A stretch of 47,500 bases of DNA from Adiantum capillus-veneris (GCA_014529385.2 CM043962.1:41672098-41719597); one strand, 5' to 3'; positions 32,810 to 43,704 are shown, counted from the stretch's first letter. Translations and numbers: made by a program. The notes: generated by a model not told the origin, from the letters alone.

Positions 32810-34237
32810 TTACAAAATCTTATGCAAGGTGATCTTTAGAGCAAAATGGCCACCACATGCGCCTTCATGATTCTCTTCCAACACTCTGTAAAGCTCCTCC
32901 CGCCAAGGTACACGTCTCAACACGAGATCAGCCCCTTTCATGTATAAGACATCACCAATCAATTTGTACCTGTATGCTCTACGCACAAAGCCATACTTCT
33001 TAGACTTCTGAATCTCCTTTGGAATGATTCTCGTTAGCAAAAACTCCTCTTCTTGAGCCAAACTTTCCCGGACATGATAAAGAGGTAAAGTGGTCCTCAA
33101 CACGAATAGCTCCCCAATCATGCCTTGAGCTGCTTCATGTGCCTCTCCATTTAGAGCACGTTCAATGTGTTTGATGCTCCATGCTTCAAACTTTTTTAAC
33201 AGGCCTTTAATTCTAAAGCACATTTCCTTCAATGAGGTGTTCTTGCTCTTCCACACACCCAGCACTTGCTTCACCACTAACAAGGCATCACCTTTTATGC
33301 TCAACCTTCGAACCCCATGCTTCAAACAAATGTGTAATCCGGCTTCCAATGTAGCATATTCATCCTCATTGTTACTATGCGCATCCAATTTGAACCCTCT
33401 CTTGCATACTAGCTTCCCCTCTGGATCATAAAGTGCTATACCCCCTAAAGCTGCATCGTGGCTCTTTCTGTATGAACCATCAAAGAACAACACATGTGCA
33501 TTGCTGATTTGTGGAACTTCTTCAACTACCTTTCTCACCACCTCTTCCTTAACAATAAGAGGATTCTCCTTGTAGGTCAACAAATCAGCTAGGGTAGCCC
33601 TTGTACTATCTTCCACTAGAAAAGAGAACTCAAACTCTTGCAGCTCAATTACCCATTTCTTCACCACATTTGATATGTTAATACCATTAATTAACTGTGG
33701 CAAAAAGGCATAACTCGTCAAGAAAACAAAAGGCCGTGGTAGCAAGTAATGACGAAATCGTCGACAAGCAAATATTACACTGGCCATCACTAGCTCTACT
33801 TCCGATAACTTTCTCTCCGCTACCAAATTCACTCGGCTTGCACAATACACTGGCCTCATATAATGGCTGCCCTTCCCCTTTTGCAATAGCATGGCTCCAA
33901 TGGCATCATCCCCTACTAATGGATTTACATAAAAAACTTTCTCCCAATCAGGAGCCTGCATGGCTGACAACCCCCCTAACACCTCTTTCACCTCTTGAAA
34001 CACTTCTTCACACTTGTCATCCCATTGCAATGGATCATGCTTTGCCACTTGCTGTAATGGATAAAGAAGCTGCGAAGACAATGGAATAAACCGTGCCATG
34101 TACTTCACTTTGTGTATAAAGGTTGCCAATTGCTTCGTACTCGTAGGTGATGGAAGAAGAATAATAGACTTAACCTTGTCAGGATCAGCCTCAATGCCAT
34201 TTTCTGACACCATGTGGCCCAATAACTTCACCCTTGG
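32810..34237 (-). pseudogene. RT thumb, RNase H, and second (archaeal-type) RNase H
   Basis: The 473-residue frame ends at TAA 32,810. Residues 1-90 are the RT thumb/connection (LLGHMVSENG...). RNase H 1 (about 98-180) has lost acidic residues: VNPLVGDDAIGA where Asp is expected at N103, and LTSYAFL where TDH is expected; only the LSEVE glutamate remains. RNase H 2 (about 245-372) is a separate copy: FFDGSYRK (D251), NNEDEYATLEAGL (E291), KGDALLVVKQ (D315). The usual final NxxAD motif reads NGEAH, so the last Asp is His365. Residues 440-473 begin the integrase zinc domain (H455, H462). A dead first domain beside an acquired second one matches what is known of Tat elements, where the old domain acts as a tether. 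Confidence 0.9.
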
Positions 34238-34708
34238 CTATGCTAGATGACATTTCTTTGGATTTAGTTGTCCTCCACATTCATCATATCGAGCCAATAC
34301 CATCTGCAGCTTCTCATGGTGATCAGCCCTACTGCTATAGACACAGAAGTCATCCATAAAAGCTTTAACACAACTACCAATGAATGGTTCCAACACCCAA
34401 TTTGCTCTCTCTTGATAGAAGGAAGGTCCATTTGACAACCCAAATGGCAATACTATGTAGCAATAGCAGCCCCATGGCGTAATAAAAGTTGTCTTTGTGC
34501 GGTCTTTAAGAGCAATCTTCAATTGAAAATAGCCTGAAAAACCATCACACACACTGTACCTCTCATAACCTGCCACTGAATCCAAGATCTGATCGATGAA
34601 TGGAAGAGGATATGGGTTCTTCTTAGTGGATGCGTTTAAGGGTTTAAAATCCACACAAATTCTCCACTTCCCATCCTTCTTTGGACTGACTACAACTGGA
34701 CTCACCCA
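34238..34708 (-). pseudogene. Reverse transcriptase core of the intact element
   Basis: 155 codons between TAA 34,709 and TAG 34,238 (numbered from 34,705). Contains SPVVVSPKKDGKWRICVDF, the first catalytic Asp in VCDGFSGYFQ (D54), LPFGLSNGPSFYQ, and the active site AFMDDFCVYS (FMDD, residues 116-119). It ends in LNPKKCHLA. All fingers/palm motifs are present and well kept, so the flanking stops are the only visible defects. Confidence 0.9.
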
Positions 34709-35227
34709 TTATGTGGTCTCCACTGGAACTATGAACCCTGCCTTCAATAACTTGTCCACCTCTACTCGCAAGGTTTCCATTTGCTCTTGACCCATCCTTC
34801 TTAGCCTTTGCCGCACTGGCTTAGCACCTTCTTTCAGCTCTATATGCATCTCTTCACCCTTGAACCCTCTGATCTCTTCATATGAAGTAATGAACAAATC
34901 AGGAAAACTAGCCAGCATATGCAAATATATATCCTTCTCCATAGCTGAGAGGTCTCCACTAATCATTTGCGTCATTAATTCCTGCTTCTTTGACAACTCA
35001 ACCTTGGTTTGCATCAGCCCTTCAATCACTTCATAAGGCCCTTCACTTTCATCTTCAACCTCATTCACAAATGCAACTAAACCAATCTCCTGGATTTCTT
35101 TGTCCATCAAAAGAAATGCAACATGAGCATCCTCATCACTGCTGGTAGTGCTATCACTGTCCTCATCTGTCACCGTGGAAGAGTCTTCATCACTAGACTC
35201 ATCCTCATCTTCATAAAGCTCCTCTAA
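34709..35227 (-). pseudogene. Protease-RT linker of the intact element
   Basis: Same frame as protease and RT, between TGA 35,228 and TAA 34,709. Acidic Ser/Asp/Glu-rich start (DEDSDSTTSSDEDAH), then FPDLFITSYEEIRGFKGEE and PVRQRLRRMGQEQMETLRVE leading to AGFIVPVETT. That is the standard approach to RT in gypsy pol. The TAA stop falls immediately before the RT WVSP motif. Confidence 0.85.
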
Positions 35228-36274
35228 TCATTTCCTTGTGTCCATATTATAAAGCTTCTTGGTACCTGTCTTTCCATAGAGGCTAATCGTACCATGTCGC
35301 CAATCTTGAACAGCTCCCACTGCACGTAACCATGGTCTTCCCAGTATAATAGGATATGCTCCCAACCCTGCTGGCATCACATGAAAATCAACCACTGCCT
35401 TTGCATCATATGCCTCCACTTCTAAGCTCTTTACAACACCTAAGCATTTTACTTTTTGATGGTTTGCCAATCTAATCCGAAAACCTGACACCCCAGCCAC
35501 TGTGAGACCCATCTTCTCAACGCATGAGTGTGTTATGACGCATATTTGGGCTCCGCCATCCACATAACCTTGTCCCAAATTTTTCCTTTTATGCCACACA
35601 TCTACTATTGGACAAATGTATGGTAGCTCGTCCATTGCCAACACCTTCACTGAACCTCTCTCTGGCTCTTTCTCCATTGGGTTAACCATCCTCTTCCACT
35701 GTCGCTTTAGCTTAGGCACCATCTCTATAAGCTGCCCAAAAGTAACATCTGCCTTCCTGCTCGTCAGATCCTCCTTCAAGTCATAGCTTAATTGCCCATC
35801 CCCTAGTGGAAAATCTGAAACATGAAACTTTCGACGAGCTCTCCTTTTCCTCTTGGCCTTGACATCCTCGCCTTCATGGCTCTTTCCTTTCTTCTTACTA
35901 GGACCTGGGGCACTTCTTCCTTCCTTATCCTCTGTGGTCCTCTTCCCAATAGGCATCACTAATGTATCCTCTAGCTTTGATGCCTTCTCCAAGGTGACTA
36001 CACTTAGCACTTTTGTCTTTCCCTTTTCCTCCTGGGTCAGTCCACTGGTTCCTTCGTCTCCCTTAATTTCGATGCCATAATCATTTGACCTAGTTAGCAC
36101 TTGTCTTGGCAATGGATACATGTCTCCCCCCCATCCTTGGTGGCTTATCACATTGCGGGCTGATGTGACCCAACTCTCCACAATTATAACATGTGGGCGT
36201 CTGCCTCCAAAACCTACCATTGCTTTGTCCAACACCATTCCTAGGCCTTTCTTCACCTCCTGGCTGATTTGCAA
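35228..36274 (-). pseudogene. Aspartic protease region of pol
   Basis: 348 open codons in the +1 frame relative to gag, overlapping the gag end by 185 nt. The frame opens at a TTG, not an ATG. A basic stretch KAKRKRRARRK (139-149) is followed by DVTFGQLIEMVPKLKRQWKR. The retropepsin active site is VDGGAQICVIT (D239), with Gly where Ser or Thr is usual after Asp. The flap-side motif YPIILGRPWLR (308-317) is intact. It ends at TGA 35,228. The frame offset implies a +1 frameshift, readthrough by another route, or separate initiation for pol. Confidence 0.88.
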
Positions 36275-37055
36275 ACCTCCCTCGACCTCGATTATTTCCC
36301 ACTTGACCTAGCATGTTTAGGCTGAGATTCTTCATCAAATCTACCATTTGCCTCATGTCTTGCCTTAGCCCATCATCTTGCACTGCTGTAGTGACCACTG
36401 CTGGCATAACCTGAGTAGTAACAAGAACTACTGGTTCATGATGAACCCCTGACATGCGCCCTTGTAAAGACTCTATAGGCTGAAATTCAGACCTCATTGG
36501 CAAAGACTCCACCCCTAACTGACTCATTTTCCTCAGCTTCCACTCTTTGTTCCTTGCTACCTCTAGTGCATCCTCATATGTCCTAGGCTTCTTTAGCTCC
36601 ACTCTCCAACGTATATTCTCCCAAAGACCAGCCAAGAACCTGTCCTTCTTCATCATGTCAGGCGGGGGTACCTGTGGTGCTAAAGCCTTGCACATTCGCT
36701 CCCATGCCAATGAAAACTTACGTATGTACGCATCTACTGGCTCACCTTCCTTCTGCACCAAACCTTGTACTTCTTGCCACACTTTGTCAGGATCTTCTAT
36801 CTTCACAAACTCCACTTCCAATCCATGCCTTAGATTGTCCCAACTCAATCTTATAGGTGGATCTGTTGCACACAACTCCTCTTCAAATGCCTTGGACCAA
36901 ACTCGTGCATCACTCTTCAAACAAATTTGGAGAAGGCGTAACATTTGCGTAGGGTCATGAATCTGGTTGCTAATGCAGGCAACCTCCATCTTTTCCAAAA
37001 ATTCTCCCACATCTTCATCACTTCTTCCATGAAACTCCAGATAAGAGAAAGCCAT
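36090..37055 (-). CDS. Gag polyprotein of the intact element
   Basis: 321 aa, uninterrupted. The start is placed at the ATG of 37,055, which lies in GCCATGG; upstream in-frame sequence only offers a TTG. The N-terminal two thirds (FHGRSDEDVGEFLEKMEVAC ... VQKEGEPVDAYIRKFSLAWE ... FLAGLWENIRWRVE) match the retrotransposon gag capsid domain. The Gly/Arg-rich C-terminus (RGRGRFANQ) ends in one canonical zinc knuckle CYNCGELGHISPQC (CX2CX4HX4C, residues 289-302). It would assemble the cytoplasmic virus-like particle and package element RNA. It is intact while pol is not, so it could act in trans with other copies. Confidence 0.9.
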   Translation of the reverse strand: MAFSYLEFHGRSDEDVGEFLEKMEVACISNQIHDPTQMLRLLQICLKSDARVWSKAFEEELCATDPPIRLSWDNLRHGLEVEFVKIEDPDKVWQEVQGLVQKEGEPVDAYIRKFSLAWERMCKALAPQVPPPDMMKKDRFLAGLWENIRWRVELKKPRTYEDALEVARNKEWKLRKMSQLGVESLPMRSEFQPIESLQGRMSGVHHEPVVLVTTQVMPAVVTTAVQDDGLRQDMRQMVDLMKNLSLNMLGQVGNNRGRGRFANQPGGEERPRNGVGQSNGRFWRQTPTCYNCGELGHISPQCDKPPRMGGRHVSIAKTSAN

Positions 37056-38091
37056 GGCTACCCAAGTTACAATGCTTTGAGAACCCCTTTGAACACACGT
37101 GCAAGAACCCAAAACTTTTGACTACCCAATCCCCAAAAACTTCAATGGAGCTCAACTTTAGATAAGGACGAACACATGCACATCAAATGAGTTTTCATAG
37201 TTGATCATCGGAATGACAACAGGAAAAGGACATTCCAGGATCTCTCTCAATCTTCTTGGCCCAAACATAAAAACTATGCGCTGCTGGAAAAAGATCTTCC
37301 TGGACACATGAACATTAATCTGAATTCTTTGAGTTAAATGAAAAGTAGTGAACTGAGGGCCATTTTGATCATCCATTAAAGCCAACCATGAAGCTCCCAA
37401 GAAGGCACACCTGACTCAACCTCTGATTTTGCCAAAATTTCAGCAGCATAACAGCATAAATGGCTCAAAATACCAAAAAACCAGCCATCATAACTTGGGA
37501 AAATTTCGACAGAGTTTCCCCAGAAGTAGAGCAGTAGGAACCCAAAATATAGACTGTCTATGTATGCATAAACTGTCAACAATAGAACCCGAGCATCAAG
37601 TAGGACTCACTAGTACATAGCCTATGGCGAGGTCACAAAAAGGGTGCTCCAGCTACCTGTATCACCGAGAGGATCTCCACATTTGAGAATCCCCCAGCTC
37701 AATAAAAACCTCACGCTATCGACCCTCACACGAAGGCTAATGCAAATCGCATATAGTCAAGTCTTAGAAATGACTATGTTCCAGACCAAGTCTCAGAAAT
37801 GGCTGGGACTGCCAAATACAACCAAGTATGGCTCCACAAATGCGTACAATGGCAGTTTCCACAAGTAACGTACAATCCAGCAGACAATGCGCTCAAATAG
37901 GCGCCAAGTGATGCATACCCACAACAACTGCAAGTGACATCACTGCTAGTATATCACTGTACTCCAGCTACCTGTACCTGTGTGAATCACATGTACCTGT
38001 ACCTGTCCCTGTAACCTGTAATCTGTAACCTGCAACATGTAATCCCGAAGCTCGAAGCTCGAAGCTCGAAGCAGAAGGTACTCGAAGAAGA
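37056..38091 (-). other. 5' leader of the intact element
   Basis: About 1 kb between PBS and gag ATG with no accepted ORF. It contains short tandem repeats: CTGTA-rich units at about 37,970-38,040 and GAAGCTC units at about 38,047-38,072. Long leaders are typical of this lineage and hold packaging signals. Confidence 0.7.
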
Positions 38092-38109
38092 TCCTCCGTG
38101 GGGGCGCCA
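38092..38109 (-). other. Primer binding site
   Basis: The minus strand reads TGGCGCCCCCACGGAGG starting at 38,109, six bases inside the 5' LTR end. TGG matches the CCA end of a tRNA. I cannot assign the tRNA by eye; it differs from the usual tRNA-Asp form after TGGCGCC. Confidence 0.75.
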
Positions 38110-38115
38110 AAAGAA

Positions 38116-39256
38116 TGTGAGCGGGATGAAAACACACACAGCGCCTCTATAACGACCCGACACACACTCTTGGGTAGATACACACACACACTATGGGGCA
38201 CCACTCGGCTTAGACAACACACCTGGCCGAGACAGGGAACACACCTCTGGAGTGAGAGGAGAGAGACTATCCACTTGCCCACTCCACACGGACACACACA
38301 CACACACACACCCAAAAAACTCAGCTCAAAAGAGGAGAATTTCTGATGTTTAGATACAATTGAGCTTGGGCCAACACCAATGGGGCAAATAGCTCACACA
38401 ATATAGGTAAAATAAGCCAGATACAATCACAAACTAGAGCAGAAACTTCGCTCATATGAGAAACTTACACAGAAAAACAGCAGAAAAAGAGTGAGGAATT
38501 TGGCAAAATGGACAGCTCCATCGCGTCCGGAACGGCCCAAAACCCTAGTCTACAATGTCAAAGTGCTCAAATCCGACCTCGGATGGGCAGCTTACGGCCA
38601 AAACAGGCTCCAAAATGAGCAAAAACACACCTGCGGCTGTTCCTCCTCTCTTCTCCATGTTTTTTCTGGTCTTCTCTCTGTTTTTTCAGTTCCCACACTT
38701 AGCTTTATTACTTGGGCACCCTTGGCCTTTTAGATGACCTCAAACGGACCCCGAACAGGCCAAAAACTGACCTCGCAGTGCATAGTTGTCACCTTTTTGC
38801 ATCATTCGCACACCTGGCACTCAACTTTTTTCCAATAATGCATCTCGCCACCACGTGAAGTGGCCCCAAAAAGTGGTCCTAATGATGAACTTTCTGCGTA
38901 ACTCTCACAAGAAAACACCCACGTTGTGTCCGTCCTCATCCGCGTGCAAATATTGACCTCGTTCGCCCTCCTGACGCCACTAGATGCCATCTGACGCACC
39001 TGCTAACCTCATGTCGTCGGCCCGCGGATAGCTTCCTCGAGAAGTTTTACGTGCTATAAACTCCTCATTATTGTAGAAAAAACATACTGGTACTAGTGAT
39101 AGTGAAAATCGATGCACTATGTACATGCTGTCCTACCTGTACACATGTGGGCCCCACATAACCACCTGGCTAAGGAAAATGGGCAATCCTTTATTTGATG
39201 CACCATGCATGTGTATGTACATATGCGCAATTCCTGGCTCCAAAAAACTCCTGACA
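38116..39256 (-). repeat. 5' LTR of the intact element
   Basis: 1,141 bp, starts TGTGAGCGGG and ends CTCCTGACA on the plus strand; partner of 30,534-31,674. About 26 differences from it by eye, around 21 of them transitions. Confidence 0.95.
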
Positions 39257-39260
39257 ACGT
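39257..39260. repeat. Target site duplication ACGT (right)
   Basis: Matches 30,530-30,533 on the other side of the intact element. Confidence 0.8.
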
Positions 39261-39690
39261 GTAGTCTAAATTCACATCAAAATCAACAATGAATGTACTT
39301 GAATGAAAGAGCATAAAACAAGGAACACAATGCAAGTTTTAGAATTGAAATGCCATTACCAAAGCTCAAGATGTGATGATTACAAGTTGCAAGAGAGTAG
39401 TCACTCTCAGTCGTACACTTAGTACTTCAAAACTTGATAATGATAAGGTGTCATTTTCCCACTTTACTAGGCTTTATACCTACGAATTTCTTGGCCAATG
39501 GCCGACTTTACAAGACTCGGGCTCTCTTGCTCACTTTACAACTTAGCTTCTCATTGCTTACCCATTTATAATCAGAGAATACAAATAATTACAAGGCTTT
39601 TCAAAAAATAAATGAAGAGATATGGAAATTTTAGGCTCATGGAAGAAGGAGTCGACTCGAAGGGCACCCATCTGGCTTGACCGCCAACAA
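39261..39690. other. Unassigned DNA before family B copy 2
   Basis: Before the insertion of the intact element this adjoined the sequence ending at 30,529. By position it may be leader or LTR of family B copy 2, but no edge was found. Confidence 0.4.
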
Positions 39691-39697
39691 CAAATGA

Positions 39698-40560
39698 TTG
39701 TGTGTCTTTACATACATTGAAGGCAAAGATACCCATGTAATCATGCTTGATAATTATGGGTGTAGATACTCAATAGTAGACCCTAAGAAGCTTGAGAGAT
39801 ATACATACTTTGGAGGCCCATTCCATCAATATTATGTCACTCCTAGCACATCCAGACCTATTGTATCAAAGAGAAGACCAGAAATAGAAAGATTGAGTCC
39901 GGATAGGATGAGGATTGCTGACTCATTTAGTCAACTGCAATTTTCAACACCAAGACCCATGGAATCCAAAGCTGGGGTAGCAAAGCTCTAAAAACAATCT
40001 ATAGACTAGAATTCCATATACCTGGACAGAAGAAAGAGATGTACAACTAGAGGAGAGAGCCATTAAGAGAACTCCAACTAGAGTTCCTAGTGGGGGTTAC
40101 AAGGCTAGAGATTTCTTTGTAAGAGAACCTGGAGTTGTGAGAATGGTTGTTAAAATGCGACGAATGCGACCATCTCAAGTAGCGGAGTGTGCTGCCAAAA
40201 AGTACAATGGGTCAGGGGATCCATATGCACATATTTCATTCTTCAAACACGTTTTGAGAGCTAAGCAAGTGGCAGATTTCTATATCCAATATGAAGGATT
40301 TGGGCTGACATTGGAAGGAATGGCTTTAATGTGGTTCCAACCATTGAATACCATACATATTCTAATCATAAAGAAACTTATGTGAGAATTTGCTGAGGAA
40401 TTCTCTAAAAGAGGAATCAAGCACAACGTAGTATCCCAAATCTAAACTTTCAACCAGAAAGAGAGCAAGAAAGTGAAGGAAGCTTCGCTTCACTTCAAGC
40501 AATACGTCAAGAGATGTCTTGTTAAACAGTTGCTGCAAGACAAGAGATTATAAGTTCTCT
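39698..40560 (+). pseudogene. Family B copy 2: gag
   Basis: The frame at 39,698-39,991 contains DTHVIMLDNYGCRYSIVD and RYTYFGGPFHQYYVTPS, matching copy 1. A second frame (about 40,137-40,385) has KYNGSGDPYAHISFFKHVL and FGLTLEGMALMWFQPLNT, the gag capsid core. RGIKHNVVSQ and VKEASLHFKQYVKRC follow to 40,560. Stops separate the pieces. Same family as copies 1 and 3, opposite strand. Confidence 0.78.
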
Positions 40561-41329
40561 TCATAGAGGTCTCGAGAAACAAACTCTCTAAAAGAACCTA
40601 CACTTCAAAGCTTGCACCACATTTGAGCAAGTCATTAGAGAAGCATAATGCATTGTGTCTAGTGGACAAATGTAAATTTTAAGGAGAGGTAACGGAAGAT
40701 GCGGACAATACAATCAGTAGTGCCTCTTCTACCACAAGTGAATCGACAACCAAGTGGATTGTTCAACCTTCAATCATTCCAAATGTTGATCAAATGATCA
40801 AATAAGTGATCAAAGGATGAACCATAGGTATTGAAAAAACCCAAATATACCACAACCACCAATAGTAGCAAGTGTACCATTGAAATGGTGTGTGATCGAG
40901 CAAATTATACCAACCACGAGAAAAATGAGTGTTTCTACAATAGGAATTATTTTAGGAAAAGGTAGTATGGACCTCGGGGGGTGCAACCTTTGCCACCACG
41001 CTGAGGTACCAAATAGGCTCGAATAACACAGCACAAGGAGGAGATAAGCCCACAACAACCTCCTTTACCTCAAGAGAACCGAGCAATTGTTAGGTACACA
41101 CAGCTGATAGAAACACATGGGAGTCAAAAAACATTGCCACTAACTTCATATTATGAAGAACCAAGTGAGACCTATGAAAGAGAACCTGAGGGAATTGTAT
41201 ATGCTGACAAAAGTTATCCTTCTTGGGTAAGTACGGATGGTGCTACAGATCCACCATACATTGTGCAACCAACAAAAAATCATTACATAATTGACCAAAA
41301 CACACTTGTGCTTAGAGAAATTCAAAATT

Positions 41330-41575
41330 ATAAACCTAGAGGTTATCCTCCTAGGGGCTCAACAAGCATCTCAACCAAAAGGTCCTTGCTATGGATGTGG
41401 AGGTGATCTTTGGGCAAGAACAAGGGTGAATGCAAGAAGATTTTTGGGTTATGTGATGGATGTGGAATAGATCATGTTCTTTTGAACTGTCCCAAAAATC
41501 TTGACAACAAAGGAAAAGTGACAATGAACATCATTGCAATTTTTTTGTGTTCAAGTGGATCTGAAACCAAGTGAC
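41330..41575 (+). pseudogene. Family B copy 2: tandem zinc knuckles
   Basis: Knuckle 1 (from about 41,386) reads CYGCGGDLW with His and the last Cys lost. Knuckle 2 (about 41,443-41,490, another frame) is complete: CDGCGIDHVLLNC, spacing CX2CX3HX4C. CPKNLDNKGKVTMNIIAIF follows, shared with copy 3. Confidence 0.75.
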
Positions 41576-42176
41576 AGTTCCTGTGAATGTGGTGACTAGA
41601 GCTCAAGCTCAAGAAGCTGCAAAAAACACACATGTCAAGGAAAAAAACAAATTGCCAATTCAAACAAAATTTGAGAGTTTGTTGGTAAGGACTCAAAGAA
41701 AATATTAGAAGGCAAAAAGAGACAAAATAAAAGCAAAAAGGCTCAAAGAAAAAATTGTCTTAAAAACAAAGCCACAATAAGCCACGGAGTAGCTTAAGCA
41801 TGAACGAGAAAACAAGGAACGATTAGAAGGAGCAGTGTCGTTTTGAAATTTCATATGGAGGTTCACCTTAGTAGACAAAGTTTTAGAAACTTTTGAGGCT
41901 CTATTACAAGCTTACAAAGCTAGACTAAAAGCCAACCAAGCATTGGAGTAGAGATGGATGACATATACATAAATAGAGGTTGAAAAATAGAGGTTAGAAA
42001 TAGAAATGTGCAAATGGCTCATAGAGACTGCTCAAGCTCTAATGGAGCCCGAAAAACTAAACATCCCCAAATAGGAAGTGTTAACTCATAAAAGGGATGG
42101 GAAAATTGAGCACAAAGGAAATAGAATGATTGATCAAAAGAAAGACCACGATTGAAACACACGGGACACAAGGATA

Positions 42177-42416
42177 GTGGCTAATACCACCAATGACTCT
42201 AAGTCACAAGTGATGATGCCAATTTCAAAAGTGGAAGAGACATGGCCACAAGCCTTATGGGAAACAATCAAGAACAGAAAACATAATAGTGTGACTTCCA
42301 AGTTTTCACCTATCACTGAGATCAATATGGATCATGAGTTCTACCCTGGAGATATACAATCTCTATACGGTGATGCAAGAACAGATCATCTACGGAGAGT
42401 AGACTCAAGATATTGA
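42177..42416 (+). pseudogene. Family B copy 2: gag-protease spacer
   Basis: 79-codon open frame with ALWETIKNRKHN and GDIQSLYGDARTDHL, paralleling copy 1 at about 26,050-26,150 on the other strand. No known domain. Confidence 0.6.
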
Positions 42417-42795
42417 AGACTTTTTTGTTCATAGGCGAGCATGAAACAAAATTGCATGCCAAGTCTGTGTCTTCTCAATGGAATCCAACTCCAAAGATGA
42501 TAGACACCAAAAGCCTTTATAAACTGGTGGAAAATCCTATATAATGCACGTTCACTCTCTCAAAGTTGTTACAAATTAGACCGCATCTATGGGGAGAAGA
42601 GGGTAAAAACTTGGAGAATATGGGTCGTCCCCTTGGATATACAAAATGGTAAAATGATACAAAACATACCAAAGGTGAAACCAGTGCACCTGTGAACAAG
42701 GTGGGAGATTACTATGAAGGGGAAGAGGGAAATACCACCTTGCCACTAGAACACAAAAGGGTCAAAACCATTGCTAGCTAGATAGCAAGGCTAGA

Positions 42796-43395
42796 GTGGA
42801 AAGTGCCACAAAAGAGATATGGGAAAATAGGGAAATACCAGCTCTTAGACAAACAAGAATGAAATTACAACTTGCGGATGGGTACGTGGAGAGACCAGTG
42901 GGTATGTTGGAACAAATCATAGTATTCTCATTCGGAATAGAGTATGAGCATACCTTTGCCATAGTGTATTTTGGCAAGAGCAATAACTTTGATATCATTT
43001 TGGGAAGGCCATTCATCCGTCAACTTAAAAAGGTGCAAGATTGGGGCTACCACCATATCTACTTGCGGCACAAGGAGGTTATGACGAGGATCATCATCAA
43101 GGACCATAGCTAAAGGGATGTTAGTCAAACTCCTATCGACAGGTTTGACTCAACAATGATCAACCAAAAAGAAATACTTGCATGGTTACAAACCAAAGCA
43201 CATCTTTGGATGTGTGCAACCTTCGAATGTGAAAGTGTAGCTAGAGAAGGTTGCATTTTAGATAGACTAGTGGAAGATAAGGATTATATTCCAGAGCCAT
43301 TTCCATAGGAAATGCTCAAATCTTTTAGATGGGATCAAAAATTGGCTACTCTAGATGTATGTGTGAATGAAGCAACCCCAACAATCTAGATTCTA
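42796..43395 (+). pseudogene. Family B copy 2: aspartic protease region
   Basis: 105-codon frame with MKLQLADGYVERPVGMLEQI, YEHTFAIVYFGKSNNFDIIL and GRPFIRQLKKVQDWGYHH, the C-terminal half of a retropepsin-like domain. Beyond a stop: DVSQTPIDRF, KAHLWMCATFECESVA and FRWDQKLATLDVCVNEA, collinear with copy 1. The copy stops near 43,395-43,470 with no RT, and unrelated repeats begin at 43,485. Confidence 0.75.
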
Positions 43396-43484
43396 TGACA
43401 AAGACGACTATGACATAGCACCCTTCCAAGTGTTAAGTATGGATCCTGATTTACCCTTGTAATTTTCTGTGGTAAAAGTGCACA

Positions 43485-43620
43485 TTTGTAAGGCCCCCAT
43501 TATGAGGAGAAGCCATCGTGCGTGAAGGAAAATCACTCACCGGAAACCAAAATTTGTAAGGCCCCCATTAGTGCGTGAAAGCCATTGTGCATGAAGGAAA
43601 ATCACTCACCGGAAACCAAA
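43485..43620. repeat. Tandem duplication, period 68 bp
   Basis: Units start TTTGTAAGGCCCCCATTA at 43,485 and 43,553 and share AAAATCACTCACCGGAAACC. They lie right at the truncation point of family B copy 2. Confidence 0.9.
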
Positions 43621-43704
43621 ATTTTCAAAGTCAAGAATCAGGGGCAACTTTATTCCGCCCCCGACACTTTTTTTCCCCTCGTTGGAATATTCCTTTTCGC
43701 TGGA

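Larger units (their letters stand above)
30534..39256 (-). mobile_element. Ty3/gypsy LTR retrotransposon, Tat-like, dual RNase H, nearly intact
   Basis: 8,723 bp with two 1,141-bp LTRs (TG...CA), a 4-bp target duplication, PBS and PPT. Order on the minus strand: 5' LTR (38,116-39,256), PBS, leader of about 1 kb, gag, protease, RT, RNase H, second RNase H, integrase, PPT, 3' LTR. Gag is open. Pol is in the +1 frame relative to gag, and that one frame continues from 36,274 to 31,703 broken only by stops at 35,228 (TGA), 34,709 (TAA), 34,238 (TAG) and 32,810 (TAA). An extra archaeal-type RNase H between RNase H and integrase is the hallmark of the plant Tat lineage. By eye the LTRs differ at about 26 sites, so insertion is fairly recent but not fresh. 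Confidence 0.93.

Noticed and set aside
31703-36274. Idea that the four stops in pol are repaired by U-to-C RNA editing, common in fern organelles
   Set aside because: All four stop types could in principle be reverted by U-to-C editing, but that editing is known for organellar transcripts while this is a nuclear retrotransposon. DNA deamination is the simpler explanation.
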